DNA of 64,000 nucleotides from Allantophomopsis cytisporea. Its lineage: Eukaryota > Ascomycota > Leotiomycetes > Phacidiales > Phacidiaceae. Location: assembly GCA_024752435.1 (NCBI GenBank), contig CP103037.1, positions 2,356,001-2,420,000 on the forward strand, given 5' to 3'. The stretch's first letter is position 1; the number at the start of each line of letters is the position of its first letter. Below, piece after piece: positions 22,401 through 34,262 of this stretch. The notes under the pieces were generated by a model. The model had not been told where the DNA came from, did no database searches, and saw only the letters and a program-made list of their open reading frames with translations. The position numbers and the translations under genes are program-made.

Positions 22401-25227
22401 CCCAGCAAGCAGCACAACTCAATAATTACGACTGAGACTTACTGAGTGTCGAAGGAGCTGTTCCGCACTGCACAGAAACCAAAAGTCAATTGATATTATT
22501 GGTAACTCCTATTTCCCGTTAAGATTTCTTCTTACTCTATTTTTTCATGGGCACAAAATGAAATGCAATGTTTTTCATTGTTTACCACTGTCTCCGGTGT
22601 CACTTTGTCCGCCTGCTTACGAATTATCCGTCCCAGCATGGCGTCCCTGCTGCCGCGCGCGCGCCCAAGATGCCGAGCTGGCGAACTTCCCCCGAGTCCT
22701 ATCAGAACACCAATTCCATACAGGACACTGGACTGACAGGATGAGTAAGATAAAAAGAGTAAGCAACTCATTCCGGATAGGACACGGGGAAAAGGCATGA
22801 AATGCAGAAACGAGGCTTACTGAGTACTTGTACGTACATAGTACATGCATATTATCAAGCCTAAGTATGTACCTGATGTTGTAAGACTGTTTGTCATACT
22901 GTTGAGCGCCATCATACAGCGATATCAAAGCGTGAGACCCAGATCCATGACATCTAGAAATGCTTCTAGAATTCTTTGGCGAGCAGCCACGATTGGCAAG
23001 ACCGTAGGTCACTTACTTGTCGTGATTCCATCTGACGATATTGAAGAAACTTTGCGTTTGTTTGGCATCCGTCCGAATTATGATACATGTTCATATATCG
23101 CACAGCCTCACGAAGTACTATGAACAGAGTGACTTTTTATCATAGAGTGGATCTACTCACTACTTACGAAATATCATTGTATTGTCCCTCGACATGAATC
23201 TTGTCAGCCCATCGGGCTCGCGCACCCAACCATGGCGGCTACCGCCTCACTCACCTCGCCTACTCCTCGGCGAGCCCACATTGAGTCTTGTCCGGCGATC
23301 ATTGCTGGGTGCACAATGAGAAATAGCACTGGGCTGGGTACGTGGACCTCCGTGATGGAAGGGCGACAGAAGTTACAGAAGCAGCTGGTGATTGATTTCT
23401 TGTGGCCCCGTGCTCTGAGACATTGGTGCGTAGTTCAGCAGTGTGAAAGCTGCGTTAGTAGGTAGTAGTAGGGTGGTAGTACGTGGTCTGCGCTGACGAC
23501 TGTGACTTTATGACAGCTAGCTTGGCAATTCCGCTGTCTGCTGAGTGACAGGATTCTGACTTTTCCGCAAGTATGTGTTTGATGGGAGTTTGGGACATTC
23601 GTAGGCTATCCTTGTCTTTTGCTGAGGAAAAGGGAAAATGGAAGCAAATTTCAATGCGCCGGGGACCTTTGGAGCTGGATGCCTTGCTTACTTGTTGGAT
23701 GGGATGGGATGGGATGAGAAGAGTACTGCGTAAAGCCAACATATTCGGTACATACGATAGATATCACACAAGCAAGCTCTGAGGAGGTGCAAGTGGTGTA
23801 GGTAGGACAACCACCCGTACTCTCGGAGCTCTCAGAGCATCTTTATTGGATATGTGATACCTCCGCAACTATCTGTACGCAGTCAGACTTTTTACTCATA
23901 GAATTTCACTGGACGCACGACTGAAGCTAAGTTGCATTACTGCTAGAAGGCGGAGCTTATTACGCTTTTTAATGCTGGGGGATATTGTACGTCCCTCGTG
24001 AGGGTGGGAAGACAAAGACAAACACCAGTCAAAAGAGAAGATTGACTTCGTTCTAGAATACGTGGTATTTTGGTCTCATTCTCGTTATTGTTTTTATTGC
24101 TTGCGAGGAAGCTTTTCAGGGATTTTGAAGAAAGAAAAAGAAGAAGAAGAAAAAATGGAGGAAGAAAGCACTTTCTCCAATTGTCAGGGAGAAAGTTCCC
24201 TCGTTAAGGAGATGAAAGTGATGCTTTCACTAACATTGTGGGATGTTCATTTCTATGGTTCCTTTCAAACTCTGCATAACAAACAATTTTCCTCCGGGAC
24301 AGGGACTTGCTACCGAAACATGCACCTTACCTACCTTACCTTACCGCAGTAACGCACATAGCTTGACCTCTATTGCAATCTGGACCTCAAGTATATGGAA
24401 GAGGAGCATATGCACTTATTTTTATACATGGACAATGGACTGTGTACTTGTCAGTTGTACATAAATATCTGGTATATACATGAAGAACCCGTGGGATGGG
24501 GTACACAGATCCATAAAGATCCATAAAGATCCATAAAGATCCATAAAGATCCGTAGGCCAAGCGCAGATGGGGTATCTGGGGACAGGTTAATTACGTGCC
24601 AATCATTACATTGTATGAATGAATACTTATGAACGGATGTAACTTGTAGCATACGGTACCGGTGCCGAGCATCTCAATCAATGATCGCAAATAACAACAT
24701 CGTCCTCGTCCTCATTACCTCGTTTATGGAATATCAATTTCCTGTAGATTATCCTCGGAAGAAGGTCTTCCCCCTTGGAAACCTCATTTCAATTTCAATT
24801 CTCTCCAGTCCTCCGACACATCAATCCGCTGGTCCTGTCGCGACCCTGACCGAGAGAGAGAGAGCCCAGACTTTACCTCATGACGCCAAGTCAGAGCAAT
24901 CCGTAACAAGCGCACTTGGTCAAGCTTACCTAGCTAATATCCGACTTCACGGCTGAATGATGTGAATGAATGATGCCATGGCCACTGCTCCTCAACCTTA
25001 CTGTATGCATCGTCCCTTTCGAGTGAGTGCAGTCAGATATGCGAATAGTCGCTGCAGCAGTGAGAGCTGGTACCACCTGTCCTACTAAGAGCGGTCACAT
25101 TAGTATAAGTAAGTATACGTGTAGAATAACTTCTGATAAGGGACTGGAGACACTCCAAAACGAACAACAATGAAGGATTTGCAATGCTTAAAGTAGTGTA
25201 AAACTGCGTATGATGTAAACCGGGAGA
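19496..25227. other. 5.7-kb gene-poor region
   Basis: The longest stretch without a convincing gene in the window. All open frames are under about 150 codons, most overlap frames on the opposite strand, and none shows family motifs, a signal peptide or matching splice sites. Base composition is mixed rather than uniformly AT-rich, so there is no obvious repeat-induced-mutation block. The only structured element is a 10-bp tandem repeat near 24.5 kb. Promoters or non-coding transcripts may be present but cannot be shown. Confidence 0.5.
24508..24552. repeat. 10-bp tandem repeat (GATCCATAAA)
   Basis: Four perfect copies of GATCCATAAA plus a partial fifth (GATCC), inside the gene-poor region. 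Confidence 0.9.
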
Positions 25228-25497
25228 TCATTTCCTCGATTTGGTGCTGTCAATAACGACCCTCTCTTCTCTCATTATTCTCAGTGCTGCACTGTACGTA
25301 GTAGACAGAGCAAATGTAAGTAAGTTTTGGTGAAAACATCCAGTCACTACTGTCACGGCCGACGTACCCTGACCCCAGTTTGGTGAGATTTCTTTTTTTC
25401 TCTTTTCTTTGGGCGTGGAATAGGCAAATCCATTGGGACCTAAGGTAGTCCCTGTCGGCTGCGCGTAGGTAGGCCCCGTTCCAAAACTATAATCCAT
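25228..25497 (-). CDS. candidate small two-exon protein, 62 aa
   Basis: On the minus strand ATGGATTATAG at 25497 opens a frame for MDYSFGTGPTYAQPTGTTLG and on to a basic stretch (KEKRKKEIS). Splicing 25497-25368 to 25286-25228 removes an 81-bp intron with donor GTACGT, branch-like CTTAC and acceptor GTGCAG, and closes in frame after 62 residues with a charged C-terminus. The unspliced frame also stays open through the intron, so the intron is not proven. No family is recognised. Support is limited to coding-like composition and a consistent splice. Confidence 0.3.
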   Translation of the reverse strand: MDYSFGTGPTYAQPTGTTLGPNGFAYSTPKEKRKKEISPNWGQGTSAVTVVTGCFHQNLLTFALSTTYSAALRIMREERVVIDSTKSRK

Positions 25498-26190
25498 GAT
25501 TGTGGAGAAGAGGTCGCAAGGGTGGTTTGCTGTGGATGTCTCGTCATGGATGTGCGATTGTGGATGAATGCGTGTGGAGAGTGTGAGGGGGAGGGATGTG
25601 ATGGTCTGGGAAAAGAAGACGCACAGGAAGAAAAAGAACACAATCAATGAGAACACCCTCCTCCACCGAGGATACTCCCCTCCCCTCTCTCCACCCCTCC
25701 CAACCAACCACACACCAACAAATATAAAATAACCCCAGACATGCCCAGGCCTCCCAAGACTAGTTAATTCATCCTCCCATGCCGAATGCTACGCTGATTG
25801 CTTGAGCTGCCTTGCACCAAACTATCATACATATATCAGCTTGTCCACTTCAAAAAGTTACTCCGGATTTCCCTTCTCTTCAGACTTCCATATACCTTCC
25901 ACGTCCACCTCCACTTCAACTTGTGTAATATACATACACAAACAAATACAAAGGACGAAGAGCCTCCCGGACCTCGTACAAAAAACGCCCCTCGATCAGC
26001 ACCTATCAATATCATACGTTGTACAATTTGTAGCTAGGCCTACGATCTGCATAACAAATTCTTGATAGACAACCTGCACCTTGCTGCGCCGCTCGAAAAA
26101 GGAAGACAAAAAAGTCCACGAAGCTTCTCAATACAGACGCCAGTCTCCTTAGATCCTTTCACATCTTCCAATCATCATTAATAATACACA
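25498..26190. other. intergenic, shared upstream region
   Basis: Lies between the small minus-strand candidate and the acetate transporter. The last 300 bases are pyrimidine-rich with many CA and TC runs, a typical leader for a strongly expressed fungal gene. Confidence 0.5.
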
Positions 26191-27256
26191 ATGGCCACTA
26201 CTGGTAGCGCGGACCCCAACTTGAGCAAGGAGTACGAGAACTCACACGCCGACACAGCAACTCACGATCATGCCAATGGTACACATGGAGAGTCCAACAA
26301 CCGTGCAAGCCAGAGAATTCCATATGATTACGGAGGAAACCCATTGGCACACATGAATACCGGCGAGTCGGCAAGATTCCCAGCCTTTGGAGGAGAGTTC
26401 CAACCAGGTCTTTACAAGCCAACGACAGGACGTAAATTCGCCAATCCAGCTCCTCTTGGTCTCTCTGCCTTCGCTCTCACCACCTTTGTTCTCTCTCTGG
26501 TCAATGTCCAAGCTCGTGGTGTCACCGAGCCAAACATTGTTATCTCAGCTGCCTTCGGATATGGAGGTCTCGTCCAACTTCTTGCCGGCATGTGGTAAGT
26601 AGTCGTTCTCTGTCCCCGCTGTTGTCACACCTGAGGTGCCACATATCGTGCTCAAGCATCACACTGACATGTTCTAGGGAGATGGCCGTAGGTAACACCT
26701 TTGGTGCCACTGCATTGTCGTCCTATGGTGGCTTCTGGATCTCCTTCGCTATCATCTTGACCCCCGGCGGCTTCGAAATCGCATCTACATATGAGACTGA
26801 AGGTGGCAATTCATTCCTCTCGGTGCTTGGGTTCTTCTTGATCGGCTGGTGGATATTCACTACAATTCTACTCGTCTGTACGCTCCGATCCACCGTGGCC
26901 TTCTTCTCGCTGTTCTTCTTCCTCGACCTTGCATTCTTGCTGCTCGCAATTGGCTACTTCAAGCCTACTGCCGCCGGTGCCGCCAACCCGTCATGCATCA
27001 AGGCAGGAGGCTATTTCGGACTTTTGGCTGCATTTTCTGCTTGGTAAGTCCCCTTCCTGCTCGTCCGGTCCTTGCATTGCGGCGACAACTCCCTAAGCGA
27101 AATCCTATACTGACTCGCATATGCAGGTACAATGCCCTTGCAGGTATCGCCGACACCAGCAACAGCTTCTTCGTCATTCCTGTTGCGCACTTCCCATGGT
27201 CCGAGAAGGGTCGTGAGGACCGCGGTATCAGCAAGAGCGAGCGCGAAACCGTCTAA
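26191..27256 (+). CDS. acetate transporter, GPR1/FUN34/YaaH family
   Basis: Six-helix plasma-membrane acetate/succinate transporter of the AceTr family (relatives are yeast Ady2/Ato and Aspergillus AcpA). Three exons, 26191-26594, 26678-27043 and 27127-27256, give 299 residues. A hydrophilic N-terminus rich in His and Asn precedes the family signature NPAPLGL at residues 85-91, which enters helix 1. Six hydrophobic segments follow, including FGYGGLVQLLAGMWEMAVGN across intron 1, GGFWISFAII and FFLIGWWIFTTILLVCTLRS. The last exon holds YNALAGIADTSNSFFVIPVAHFPWS, the conserved end. Both introns split a Trp codon in the same phase. Expression is usually controlled by acetate and carbon catabolite repression, but no site was identified here. 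Confidence 0.94.
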
Positions 27257-30200
27257 ATACCAGTCTTCATAATACTTTTTCCCGTCCGGAATGACGTCGG
27301 AATCCAGACGATCTAGACAGATGGAGGTCGCGAACAGATGAACAAATAAAATTGGCGAATGAATGTGCCCACGATACTTAATGCTCACCGGAAATGAAAT
27401 TGGTTTTCTACGTGCGCTGCTGCTACGGGAGGAGAGAAAAGAGAAGGCGAAATACTTGTTGCGCTGTTTGAAGAACCCAAGAAATCTCAGGGTTCTTCAC
27501 TTCTGTACGACGAACTCCTGTTGTCTTTTGGCTTCTCAAAGCATGATACCTTTCGATTATGACACAAATTCGGTGTTCTGGGAACATATTCGCGCGTGGT
27601 GCTCTGTTGTGGCCCGTTGGTTTATTGTTGTTCTTGAATTCTGCTTTTTTTGTTTTCAGGCACATGGTTGGGTTAGCTCCTTGACTTCAGAGGAGACTTT
27701 TAATATCAATTTGATTTCACTACTTCATCACTCTTCCACCTTGCATCTCGATTGATTGACAGCTGTTCATGCAATATGAAATACGTCAGGCAAAAATTTA
27801 TGATCGACTTGACTTTCAATGGCCAATTATTAATGGGAACCTCAATCTTTTCGATCATGATGACAAGCTATTTGCATGCCTTCCCCATATGCCGAGGCGA
27901 TATTCCTGATAGTACATTGTCGCTTGTGGGGTTTTGTGGGTCGTGTTTCTGATCACCGTTCACACCACGCACACCGATTCCGAGGGGAAGGATGTCACGA
28001 TTTCAAATCCAACCAACACAATATGGTGAATTGTGGGGGGTTCTCTGCGGACAATAATTGAGCCTCCTGCTGACACGAGCGGTTCCTAGTGTTGACTCTA
28101 TTCGCTTTCTTAAAGTCATACACGCACTCGAATATGTAAATACAAAGTTTCATTTTTATGGTTCATTCGTCGTCTCGATGTCGGTACACCGCATTGGTCG
28201 GTGAGTACGGTGAATTTGTCAGCTTGGGGGTCATCACTGACGTACTGTACAGTCCAGTCGCATGTGCACTGATAATGCTTTGTAGGACACTGTCTGAGAG
28301 CTGTGGATGTTGCGTACAGCACAACGTACCGCCTTACAGTCCTGCCTCAAAGTCTCAACCAAAGACCTCAGTCTGGCTCTTGTACTTTGTGATCCCTTGA
28401 GTATTTGGATAACTGAGGAGTGAGCTATGGGCACGGACGAGCGGTCTCCTTTTTATCTCAACGCCTGATACATTGTTCGTGGATCTGTATGGACGAGATA
28501 TCAGGAGTTCGTCATTCGTCTTTAGCGTCACATATATCAAAAGTACTAATGCCCAACACGCTCAATACAAAATTTAACAAGGCTTGCAGGCAAATATTGG
28601 CTGAATTGATGTCGAATTAGGGATAAGAACTTCCTAAGACTTCTCATTCTGAATATTCGGGTTTCAATCATTTCTTGTTGTGAAACAATAGAACACAAGC
28701 CTACAGAGTTTCTGCTATCTATTCGTTGTATGGGGGCACTTTATATAAATCTTTCGAGCTTTTCTTCTAACTGCTTTTTCGTTTCGTTTTTGTTTTTACT
28801 CGATCGTAAGTTTACGAAATTAATGTCACTAGCTACTCTTCATATAGAACGGTTTGATTATGCCACGACAGATATTTTCTGGAATAAATTTATCTCTTAG
28901 TATAACCAAGATAAATATAAGCACCTGCAGGAAAAATTGTGTAGAACTTATAAGCCAATGGAATGTGATTCTCTTCCAAGGCTAACATCTTCTTTACTAA
29001 AGACGTCCTTCGATCAATCAATGCAGCAAGCGGAAAATAGATATAAGCTCTTGAATTCACTCTTCACTCTTCAATCTTTTAAACTCAAGGCTGAGGCTGA
29101 TATGTTCCCAACAGGACTTTAAAACTATTATACAACAGCACATACCCTGAAGCTTTTGGTCTTACCTTCTCCAATCCTTCTTCAATGGTTCATATTTCAG
29201 GCCTAGGAAGAATTATAATATGGATACACAAGGTATGTTTGTAGTCGAGATTTCAAGAGAACAACTAGCAGCATCTAGAGACCGGCAATGAAGGAAAAGT
29301 AGCTATCAAAGTACCAACATGCGCAGAATCACCGTATTTACGTCTGGACAGGCTACGATGATTTTTAGCCTGCTTGGTCTTCAAATGTCGAGTGGCGTAG
29401 CAAGCCTCAATTTCGAATACTGTCGACATGATATGATGGCCTATACCCGTGAGCTTTGAAAGCCTCATAGTTCCAAGGAGAACGTTCCATGTTTGAAGCC
29501 GTCTCCATCTTACAAGTGATGTTGGTAATCTTACCGGAGCCCGAGAACAAGCGCAGTCCACTTTAGCTCGGAACACTACATCTACGATATCAGTCTTCTA
29601 TATACAAACGACGGTGATACTTCGTACGATACTCTAAGCTATTGAAAGTATCAAATCTGATGAAGTTACCGCAATGGGTATACTCATCTTGTGAATAGCT
29701 GCCTTGAATATACGTGTTTCTTCCTTTCGATTGAGGACAACAATATAGAATTTTGGTTTGTATGTACCTCCGAGTAATACTTTAATAGCATTTGTGACTC
29801 TGCTAATCTACCGACACTTTTTTTTCCCAATTAAATTTAGTCTGCATTACTCATGATATCAGGGTACCTGTTCCAAATATACACTCGGAGCACCTTGTAC
29901 ATGTGTAAGTCGCGGCAAGATGGCTGACCAGGTTACTACTCTGAAACCGATACATTTGCGGCAGTGTTGAAATTCGTTCCAGGGGTTGTTATATTTCATT
30001 TATGAGAAGAAAAATAGAAGATAGGGCGCAAAGTATTTTACAAGGGAAGCCTAAGACTTCTGAAACTTGATGCGGATGGGAAGTTTGCGTAATTGCCAAT
30101 CACCAAAACCCAACCTAATTGAGAAACAATACAATTTATACGATGGGTATCTTAAGGTTCTTTGAGGTATTCATATAGTATAGATTTTGATGTTTATTCG

Positions 30201-30315
30201 TGGTCGTCACTGTTTTATTGTCTATTTCTATTTTGCAAGAGAAGTCCATCCTGGCATTCAAATTGAAGGTCTGTCGGACCCGTTATTCCAAGATACCTGA
30301 TTGAAATATTCTTCC
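27257..30315. other. gene-poor, AT-rich intergenic region
   Basis: About 3 kb between the 3' end of the acetate transporter and the 3' end of the ammonia-lyase, two convergent genes. AT content rises between about 28.6 and 30.2 kb. The 130-codon frame at 27363-27755 follows directly after the transporter stop and has no motif; the 103-codon frame at 29265-29576 on the minus strand likewise. No gene is assigned. Confidence 0.5.
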
Positions 30316-32776
30316 TCACTTAGCTCTTATCGCCTCCTCCAAACACTCCATCACCGGCACAGCGAGTCTCCCATTTCGAATAGCTTGGTATATGACACTG
30401 ATACGCGATCCCGTTATCGCCTTTGGAATCTTGCTGATACGATCAATCGGGACAGGATGATCCGAAAGTCCTCGGTGGATTGGGACTTGGAGATCTTTCC
30501 TTACAAATGAGTACACTCGCTTGGAAGCAGCACCTAGAAATTCGGTGGCATCAGGAGAAGTCAGGTAGGTCTCCCTGTTCCTGATAAAGATTTTCTGCGC
30601 TGTTGTGGCAGTCTCCTTAGTCCAGGTTTGGATCAGGGAAAGCATATCTGGATGTTGCTTGAGAGGATCTATCGTTGAGCTTTTGTCGTTCTCCAGGACC
30701 TCGAGCAATTCAGATTGCGCAGACTTGGCAACTATCACAAATCGCTCTGATGAATCCTTGTTCTGTGTCGAGGACAAGACCATTAGAATACATGACCAGA
30801 GGGACTTTTGCAGAATTTTTAGGGACTCCGCTGATATGACGTCTGTGAAAATACCACTGGTAACATCTTCAAGCGCCGGCTTCAGGCTTGTTAGGAAGTG
30901 AAAATTCATAGCACGTAAGTCAAGCGCCTGGCACAGAGAATAAAGGTATGCAGAACACATTAGAGAGAGTATGTCGACAGCCATGTGGGTGTAGCGAGCT
31001 GATACAAAAGCCAGCGAGTTCAGGGACTGGTTGCCCATCTCTGCTGACTGTACATGACTACTGACCGGGTTCGCAAGAAACGCCAGCTCAGACATATATG
31101 CAGCCATGTTAATGTCAACCCCTTTAAATGTGTAGGACAGACTCGGCTCATCGACGGCAAGATTTGGTGGTAGGCCATTATTGAGATGAGTATCTACTAG
31201 TTCGCAACTCTGCGCGAAAATCATCTTGCCCATCATCTGCAACGTTAATCGTGTTTTCTCGGTGGAAGATGTGACAGTAGCTGCTTGAAAGTTACCACCA
31301 TGGTGCACTTTCTTGTTCTGAACATCAAACAAGGGGTTGTCTGTGGTCGAGTTCAGCTCAGTGAGCAGCTGTTTATGAGCAAGTGTAAGATCCTCCAACT
31401 GGGGTCCCAGCCATTGCGAGGACGTTCGAAGAGCATAACGATCCTGTCGCAGGTCTCGAGCTTCCTCAAAGTCGCTTGCTCCTCTTATTAAGCGTGAGTC
31501 TTTCAAGAAAAAGTTGATGTTCTGCGCTACTTCGATCTGCCCCGAGTGGGGGCGTATCTGTGAAATGAAAGGGTCAAAACTTCCCTTCTCGCCATTAAGC
31601 GCTTCGACACCCATGGCCGTGAGGACTTGTGATAGTACAACGAGCTGGTTTGCTTCATTCAGCGCCAAGGATGCAACACCTGCCGAGAATGCTGTACCAT
31701 TGAGAACGCCAAGACCTTCCTTCGCTCCGAAAGTTATCGGCTCGAGACCGACTTCAGACAGTGCCTCATCCGCCGATATTAATTTCCGGGAGTGCAGTGG
31801 CCCAGACCAAACACTAACATCCGGATTTCCTTCTAAGAGACCAGCAACATACGAAAGCGGGCTGAGATCGCCGGAGGCAGATATGCTACCACGAAGGGGA
31901 ACAAGAGGTATGTAATTGCTCTGCACAAGCTTGACTAAGTTTTCAATTATAGAAAGGCGTACTGCGGAGTGTCCACGAAGCAAAGAGTTGGCTCGGATTA
32001 TCATAGCACTCTTGACCCACGGTTCTGGCATCGATAAACTGGCTATCGGATCACCATTTGGGAGTGCTAAATGCTGGTGGATCACCTTGGTGATTGGTTG
32101 CTCGTTTTTCACTGGCAACACCCCGCATAGCTGCATTTGAAGAAGTCCAACTTGTAGAGCTTTCGTGGCCGTTGTGCGAGTATCTGCGTTACCTCCAAAT
32201 CCAGTTGTTACCCCTTTATTATCACGTTAGTCAAGAACATTATTTGGCTGATGCTCAGCTTACCATATAGCGAATGGCCACGATCAAGCTCTTGATGCAG
32301 AAATCTCGCACTATCATGGACAACACTTGTCACTTCAGGCTCCAAGCTGACACAGGCCTGAGATCCATATCTGTAATGTAATGGTTAACTCTTTCTCTCT
32401 GATATCACGATTTTCCGTGTTTCAAGAAACAATAAATTTGTCCTTACCTAGATATAGCGACTAATCTAGAGATATCCAAGGTGGCTCCATCGATTGAAAC
32501 CACATTCCTGCCTTCAAGTATTTCAAGTATTTTTTTCCATTCGGCAAGGACCAAATTAGAGTGACTAGGAGCGTCTGGGTGATATAGCAGTGGTGTAAGC
32601 GGACCGTTGTATGGTGTCATGGGAGTGGATCCACCAAGTTCTTCACTACTACTTGATGAGTGACCAGTGTTGGTATAGACTGTGGCTGTTGTGTAGTTCG
32701 AAGATACATCTAATTGTTCATTCCCTTTATAATGTTCTTTTCTTTCCAAATTCTCATTACCGTGAAGCATAGCCAT
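30316..32776 (-). CDS. phenylalanine ammonia-lyase (MIO enzyme)
   Basis: Removes ammonia from L-phenylalanine (or a related aromatic amino acid) to give trans-cinnamate, using the self-made MIO electrophile. Exons on the minus strand are 32776-32448, 32370-32264 and 32213-30316, for 777 residues, slightly longer than the 690-740 of other fungal PALs. The N-terminal 70 residues are Ser/Thr-rich and probably disordered. Catalytic Tyr145 lies in HSLYGVTTGFGGNADTRT, which spans intron 2. The MIO triad Ala258-Ser259-Gly260 lies in RGSISASGDLSPLSY, and NSTTDNPL and NQSLNS supply further active-site residues. The substrate-selectivity pair, His-Gln in Rhodotorula PAL (EHQLCG), is Met172-Gln173 here (QMQLCG). 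The long C-terminal helical extension is of the eukaryotic PAL type, not histidine ammonia-lyase. Acetate, quinate-type and esterase genes nearby are not obviously co-ordinated with it. Confidence 0.92.
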
Positions 32777-32913
32777 CGTGAAGGGATGCAGTCAATATGT
32801 GTCAATATTATATAAATGGAAGAACCCTTCTGAAATTCGGCAAACGATGAGGCCTCAAGAAGTATCAAAACGTTGGGGGGGGTACAAGGGGAATACCACA
32901 GGGAATAGCTCCG

Positions 32914-32922
32914 CTTTATATA
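32914..32922 (-). promoter_or_regulatory. possible TATA box of the ammonia-lyase gene
   Basis: Minus strand reads TATATAAAG about 140 bases upstream of the start codon. Confidence 0.4.
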
Positions 32923-33770
32923 CATTTCAGAAGATGAGGACTGGCTTTTCCTGACGTCAATTTGACAGGGTGTGACTACGGAACACATGGGAACTTCCAG
33001 AGCCGTGCCGTAGCTTTGTGATATGACAGGTGATACAGCTTATGTTACAATCAAGAATGCTGGACATTGTTTGGCTTGTGGCATTGATGAATTAAAGTTA
33101 GAGGGCCGATAGGCGAAGTCAGCATAAGGTAGGCTTATCGGCAATCGATTAGGTAGTTTATGTTAAGCCGCTCCCAATAATCCAGAGTCTGCCTGCAATT
33201 ATATTGACGCGTGTACGTACTCGAATGGTCTTCGATTCTTCAGGGTTGCTGATAGGAATTTCGTTGCCTTGTTGATGATAGGATGCAGATAACATTCAGT
33301 CTTTGACTTGTTTTCTCATTCCCAATCAAGAGATCTTTGTGCTTACAAGGTGGGCATTCACTTACTTCAACAACCCGGGACCCCAGTCCATATGTCTTCT
33401 ACGCATAGTATTCCTGTGAACAGATGTACTGCGCAGCATTATGAGGCTACTCCACGATCACCTGCGTTTTTGATGGATGGCAGCGTCAGAGCTACTACCC
33501 CTTATCGTATATTGTGTTCGATCTGAGTGACTGTTTGTAAACAGAAGGGATATCCAGCTAGTCCGTGTATGATTCCTGGACAATCGAATTATCCATTGAA
33601 AATATCTCTATAATATTGTCTCTTTCAACGTATCAACAGTGATAATCAGGAGTCCGTTTCCGCTAATCTCACAGCGACAAGGCTGTTGAAAGGGGTAAAA
33701 TACCTGTAGAACAAGAGTAGTTATCATTCACTGGTACCTACATATGCTGTGTCACACGGTCAGCAGCAAT
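32923..33770. other. intergenic region upstream of the ammonia-lyase
   Basis: Promoter side of the ammonia-lyase gene and 3' flank of the next minus-strand candidate. A frame at 33308-33526 has no support beyond being open. Confidence 0.45.
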
Positions 33771-34262
33771 TCAAGCCCCGCAGATTATCCGGGGTCGTAT
33801 TTGTACTCCAGCGTCGAACTTAAGCCAAAGCACGGATGATCGCTTTGATAAACCTTCATACCTAGATGCGGGGATTCCACAAACAAGAAGGTCATTTGCA
33901 ACAACTGAATAATAGCTTGCGCACCCTGTCACCAAAGAGGAACGTCTTCTGGTGCTGCGGAGGCAGTCCGCGATGATAGTGTACTGAGCGAGCCGTATGT
34001 AACCGTCCGTAGGCGAGATTATTGTCTGCTGGTGTGCTGGGCCCGTCTTTCTTCGGATGTATTTCGCAAAATAGTTATGCAGTATTAACCACAGGTATTT
34101 CGTGATAATTACTATATCATTACTTGAGGATAGGATAGTACTCTCATGTGACTTAATAGCAAATTCGGGCAGATTCTCTGTTTGCCAAAAGTTTCGATGA
34201 TTGTCACCAATACAAAATAGAGAAGACAATAAGACCAGTAAAAGAAGTTTGACAGTCCTCAT
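33771..34262 (-). CDS. putative small secreted protein, 163 aa
   Basis: Open frame on the minus strand starting MRTVKLLLLVLLSSLFCIG, a good match to a secretory signal peptide (basic n-region, Leu-rich core, small residues before the likely cut). The mature part contains few Cys residues and no recognised domain; the second half (GYIRLAQYTIIADC onward) looks more coding-like than the middle, which is AT-rich. No intron is needed, but one could hide in the AT-rich stretch. It may be a genuine lineage-specific secreted protein or a chance frame in AT-rich DNA. Confidence 0.35.
   Translation of the reverse strand: MRTVKLLLLVLLSSLFCIGDNHRNFWQTENLPEFAIKSHESTILSSSNDIVIITKYLWLILHNYFAKYIRRKTGPAHQQTIISPTDGYIRLAQYTIIADCLRSTRRRSSLVTGCASYYSVVANDLLVCGIPASRYEGLSKRSSVLWLKFDAGVQIRPRIICGA

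Noticed and set aside
20500..25400. Apparent clustering of GTACGTAC / TACGTA strings in the gene desert
   Set aside because: A rough count gives about ten TACGT-type sites in 5 kb, close to chance for a 5-mer on two strands.
18131..26190. Secondary-metabolite (trichothecene-type) cluster around the acetyltransferase
   Set aside because: No synthase, P450, transporter or regulator frame is present on either side within the window.
27363..27755. 130-codon + strand frame after the acetate transporter
   Set aside because: Begins about 100 bases after the transporter stop, has no motif and is opposed by a minus-strand frame; most likely 3' untranslated sequence.
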